Shown piece by piece: positions 22,003-23,882 of a stretch of DNA of 23,882 bases. The translations under genes were made by a program, and so were the position numbers. Under the pieces are notes generated by a model. The model had not been told where the DNA came from, made no database searches, and was given only the letters and a program-made list of their open reading frames with translations. Numbering within the stretch: the stretch's first letter is position 1; each line of letters opens with the position of its first letter. Source of the stretch: JBEKYD01 sp049509915 (lineage in GTDB: Bacteria; Acidobacteriota; Terriglobia; Bryobacterales; Bryobacteraceae); the NCBI GenBank assembly GCA_049509915.1, contig JBEKZL010000199.1:1-23882 (forward strand), read 5' to 3'.

Positions 22003-22494
22003 TCAGGCCACCTCGCAGCGGGAGGGATCGCAACCCGGCTGTGTGCAAGGGCCGAGTGGCGGGGTTTCGGGGGAAATCGAAGCGAGGATACGGCCGCGGT
22101 CGTGGCTTTCGAGACCATTGACACGCCGTTCCAGTTGTTCGAGGACGGGGCGGAGCCACCGGTGGCCCAGTCCCACGGCGGATTGAATCCAGGCGTAGGC
22201 GTCCAAATCGTCGGCAGGAGTGCCCTGGCCCAGCAGGCTCATTACTCCCAGGTTGGCGATGGCATGACTGTCGCCGCCGCCGGCGGCCTTCCGGTACCAG
22301 GCGGCGGCCCGTTGGTAATCGGGAGCGACCCCATGGCCGGTGTGGTAGGCCAGGCCGACCAGGAACTGGGCGCGCAAGCAACCGGCTTCGGCGGCGCGCA
22401 GGAGGCTGGCGAAGGCATCGGCGTCGTTCGAGCAAACGAGGGCGCGGTTGTAATCGGCCGCGGGATGATGGGCGCGCGAAGGCGTCTGGTCCAC
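22003..22494 (-). CDS. Sel1-repeat protein with Cys-x4-Cys-x4-Cys C-terminal tail
   Basis: About 163 residues from GTG 22494, which has AAAGG a few bases upstream; TTG 22518 in the same frame would add 8 residues. Two Sel1-like (TPR-type) repeats are visible: AQFLVGLAYHTGHGVAPDYQ and AIANLGVMSLLGQGTPADDL, each ending in an A(W/Y)-containing helix. Sel1 repeats mediate protein contacts. There is no signal peptide, so it should be cytoplasmic. After a helical linker the protein ends PPLGPCTQPGCDPSRCEVA, three cysteines at an exact five-residue period, with Pro and Gly between. The radical SAM gene follows 6 bases downstream. The tail could bind metal, or be the target of the radical SAM enzyme; both are inference. 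Confidence 0.8.
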   Translation of the reverse strand: MDQTPSRAHHPAADYNRALVCSNDADAFASLLRAAEAGCLRAQFLVGLAYHTGHGVAPDYQRAAAWYRKAAGGGDSHAIANLGVMSLLGQGTPADDLDAYAWIQSAVGLGHRWLRPVLEQLERRVNGLESHDRGRILASISPETPPLGPCTQPGCDPSRCEVA

Positions 22495-22734
22495 GTCACA
22501 CCTTTCGTAAACGGTCAAACGGAGTAAAAACTATTCTATACCGATTCGACGCCGCTGGCCCGCTACGCCGTGGCCCGTGGGCCGCTGGGTGCTTCGCGGG
22601 ATTCACCTACCGCGATCGCCAGGGAGCGGTTGCCGGGAACGGTCTTTCACTGGTCGGTTCAGCACCCGTGTCCCGCATCGATGCCCAGGGGAGGAACCGG
22701 GTTTGTCGGGTAGAATCTACCGAGGAGGGACACA

Positions 22735-23208
22735 ATGAGCGAAAACCACGCCTGGCTGCGGCACACAGTGGCCACCTTGGCATACCGTGGCGCCAAGACA
22801 CTCCGCGGGGCGCCCGCGGATTTCGGCGATTTCCTGGCTGGAGAATCCACCCGCACGCCGCGGCGAATTCTGGCTCACATCGGAGATCTGATGGAATGGG
22901 CGCTTTCCCAGGCTAACGGCACGGAGACGTGGCACGATTCGGAGCCGGCGGCCTGGGAGGCCGAAGTGGCGCGTTTCCACCAGACCATGGCGGCGCTGGA
23001 CGCCCGCCTCGCCAACGCCGAGCCTTTGGCAGTGCCCGCCGAAAGGCTGTTTCAGGGCGCCATCGCCGACGCTATCGCTCATGTTGGACAACTGGCGCTG
23101 CTTCGCCGTTTGGCTGGCGCTCCCATCAAGGGCGAAAACTATTCGCGTGCGCAAATCGAGCCGGGAACGGTGGGCCCGGAACAAGCCGCGCCCAGACGCG
23201 AGTTTTGA
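22735..23208 (+). CDS. DinB-superfamily protein
   Basis: A 157-residue four-helix-bundle protein of the DinB/YfiT type. HIGDLMEWAL (about residues 47-56) supplies the first metal-ligand histidine, and IADAIAHVGQLALLRRLAG (109-127) the H-x3-type helix typical of the family, followed by GENYSRAQIEPGTVGPEQ. DinB-like proteins are metal-dependent and include thiol-transferases and damage-inducible proteins of unknown activity. The start is well supported by GAGGAGG just upstream of ATG 22735. It is preceded by 240 bases shared with the divergent Sel1/radical SAM unit, with no clear -35/-10 pair, and followed by the promoter region of the next receptor gene. It appears to be a single-gene unit. 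Confidence 0.85.
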   Translation: MSENHAWLRHTVATLAYRGAKTLRGAPADFGDFLAGESTRTPRRILAHIGDLMEWALSQANGTETWHDSEPAAWEAEVARFHQTMAALDARLANAEPLAVPAERLFQGAIADAIAHVGQLALLRRLAGAPIKGENYSRAQIEPGTVGPEQAAPRREF

Positions 23209-23333
23209 GGTAAAACATCTTTCGCGCTTTGTGGCCTGGTTCCTGGCAGGGCACGCCGATTTTACGGAGATTTACGCACACGTTTCTTTTCTGTGTTTTG
23301 GCTGTGTTTCATTCTACTGTGACCATTTAATTC

Positions 23334-23362
23334 TTGACCGGATGGATGGAAGCGAATATGAT
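23334..23362 (+). promoter_or_regulatory. Sigma70-type promoter of the second receptor gene
   Basis: TTGACC (23334-23339), a 17-base spacer, and TATGAT (23357-23362). The predicted transcript starts near 23369, about 55 bases before ATG 23425. Confidence 0.72.
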
Positions 23363-23424
23363 CGTTCGGAAAGAGTTTTCGGTGAGGTGGAGCGAAAACT
23401 CGATAAAGCTGTAAGGGGGAGTAC

Positions 23425-23882
23425 ATGCGCCTGGTCCGCACACGTTTCCGTAATTTCTGCAAACGTTTCCATTCAATGCTCATGGCTGCTGGCCTGCTGT
23501 TATGCGTGGCCGTAGCCTTTGCACAAACCGATACCGGCTCCATTGGGGGGTTCGTTAAAGATCCTTCCGGTGGCGTCGTTCCCAAAGCCAAAGTCACCCT
23601 CAGGAATGAGGGCACCGCCGAAACCCACGTTCTGACTACTGATGAAGCCGGCTACTACGTAGTGCCCGCGTTGCCGCCGGGCTTTTACACCATGACGGCG
23701 GAAACCGCCGGTTTTAAGCGTTTCGAGAGCACCCATAACAAGCTGGATTCCAATACCGCGCTTTCCCTCAACGCCGATCTTGCCGTTGGCAACGCTACCG
23801 AAACCGTTGAGGTGACCGCCACGGCGGCGGTGCTGCAAACCGATTCCTCCGCGGTGCAGAGCGAGATCGGTGGCACCCAGGT
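23425..23882 (+). CDS. Oar-like TonB-dependent receptor, N-terminal part (runs off window)
   Basis: I translated this from ATG 23425, which has GGGGGAG 5 bases upstream; the frame is open to the window end. A basic stretch and a hydrophobic segment MLMAAGLLLCVAVAFAQ form a signal peptide (residues 18-34). A carboxypeptidase-regulatory-like domain follows (TGSIGGFVKDPSGGVVPKAK ... AGYYVVPALPPGFYTMTAE, about 37-115), then the link into the plug (VTATAAVLQTDSSAVQSEI). This is the same architecture as the broken receptor at the other end of the window, but the sequences differ clearly, so it is a paralogue rather than a duplicate. Its substrate is unknown. Confidence 0.88.
   Translation, partial: MRLVRTRFRNFCKRFHSMLMAAGLLLCVAVAFAQTDTGSIGGFVKDPSGGVVPKAKVTLRNEGTAETHVLTTDEAGYYVVPALPPGFYTMTAETAGFKRFESTHNKLDSNTALSLNADLAVGNATETVEVTATAAVLQTDSSAVQSEIGGTQ

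Noticed and set aside
22003..22518. TTG 22518 as the start of the Sel1-repeat gene
   Set aside because: Kept only as an alternative: GTG 22494 has a closer AAAGG and the extra 8 residues show no feature.
23081..23515. 144-residue plus-strand frame over the DinB end and receptor start
   Set aside because: It overlaps two supported genes in other frames and includes the promoter region.

Overview
The window is GC-rich (roughly 60% by eye) and reads as chromosomal DNA of an acidobacterium, most likely a Solibacter/Bryobacterales-type soil lineage. This rests on the gene families present: two large Oar-like TonB-dependent receptors with an N-terminal carboxypeptidase-regulatory-like domain, a CRTAC1/ASPIC-UnbV protein, a Gfo/Idh/MocA oxidoreductase beginning DPGHFHA, a YVTN-propeller phosphoesterase, and the 3' remnant of an FtsX/MacB-type permease of the kind acidobacteria carry in many copies. 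The taxonomy is inference from gene content; no rRNA or tRNA was seen.

Left part (1-9.7 kb), all on the minus strand. A RidA-like gene is cut by the left edge and lies just downstream of a secreted FG-GAP/ASPIC protein. Upstream of these is a broken TonB-dependent receptor with its own consensus promoter and a strong intrinsic terminator. Next comes a two-gene unit, a Tat-exported DUF1501/phosphatase-like protein followed by an unrecognised 402-residue protein, closed by an intrinsic terminator. Then comes a MocA-type oxidoreductase whose 5' end looks frame-broken.

Middle part (9.7-18.3 kb) is housekeeping-like. It carries a family 5 uracil-DNA glycosylase (-), a small penicillin-binding transpeptidase (+), a DJ-1/PfpI protein lacking the usual cysteine (-), a PP2C phosphatase (+), a Crp/Fnr regulator (-), a YVTN-propeller phosphoesterase (+) and a Mut7-C RNase with a fused ubiquitin-like domain (-). 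A 331-bp divergent intergenic region between the Crp gene and the phosphoesterase holds a perfect palindrome that may be an operator.

The stretch at 18.3-21.0 kb looks like a decaying accessory island. It holds a multiply frameshifted permease tail, a frameshifted DUF2971 gene, and a convergent, overlapping GIY-YIG (T5orf172/Mug113) gene whose zinc-ribbon start has no ordinary start codon. About 740 bp of gene-free DNA follows, full of short hairpins and repeats; one repeat family also occurs at 9.87 kb.

Right part (21.0-23.9 kb). A Sel1-repeat protein with an evenly spaced three-cysteine C-terminal tail lies 6 bp upstream of a radical SAM/SPASM-like gene (-). This pair is the most interesting candidate for an undescribed system. 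A DinB-family gene (+) and the first 457 bases of a second Oar-like receptor (+), with a near-consensus sigma70 promoter, close the window.
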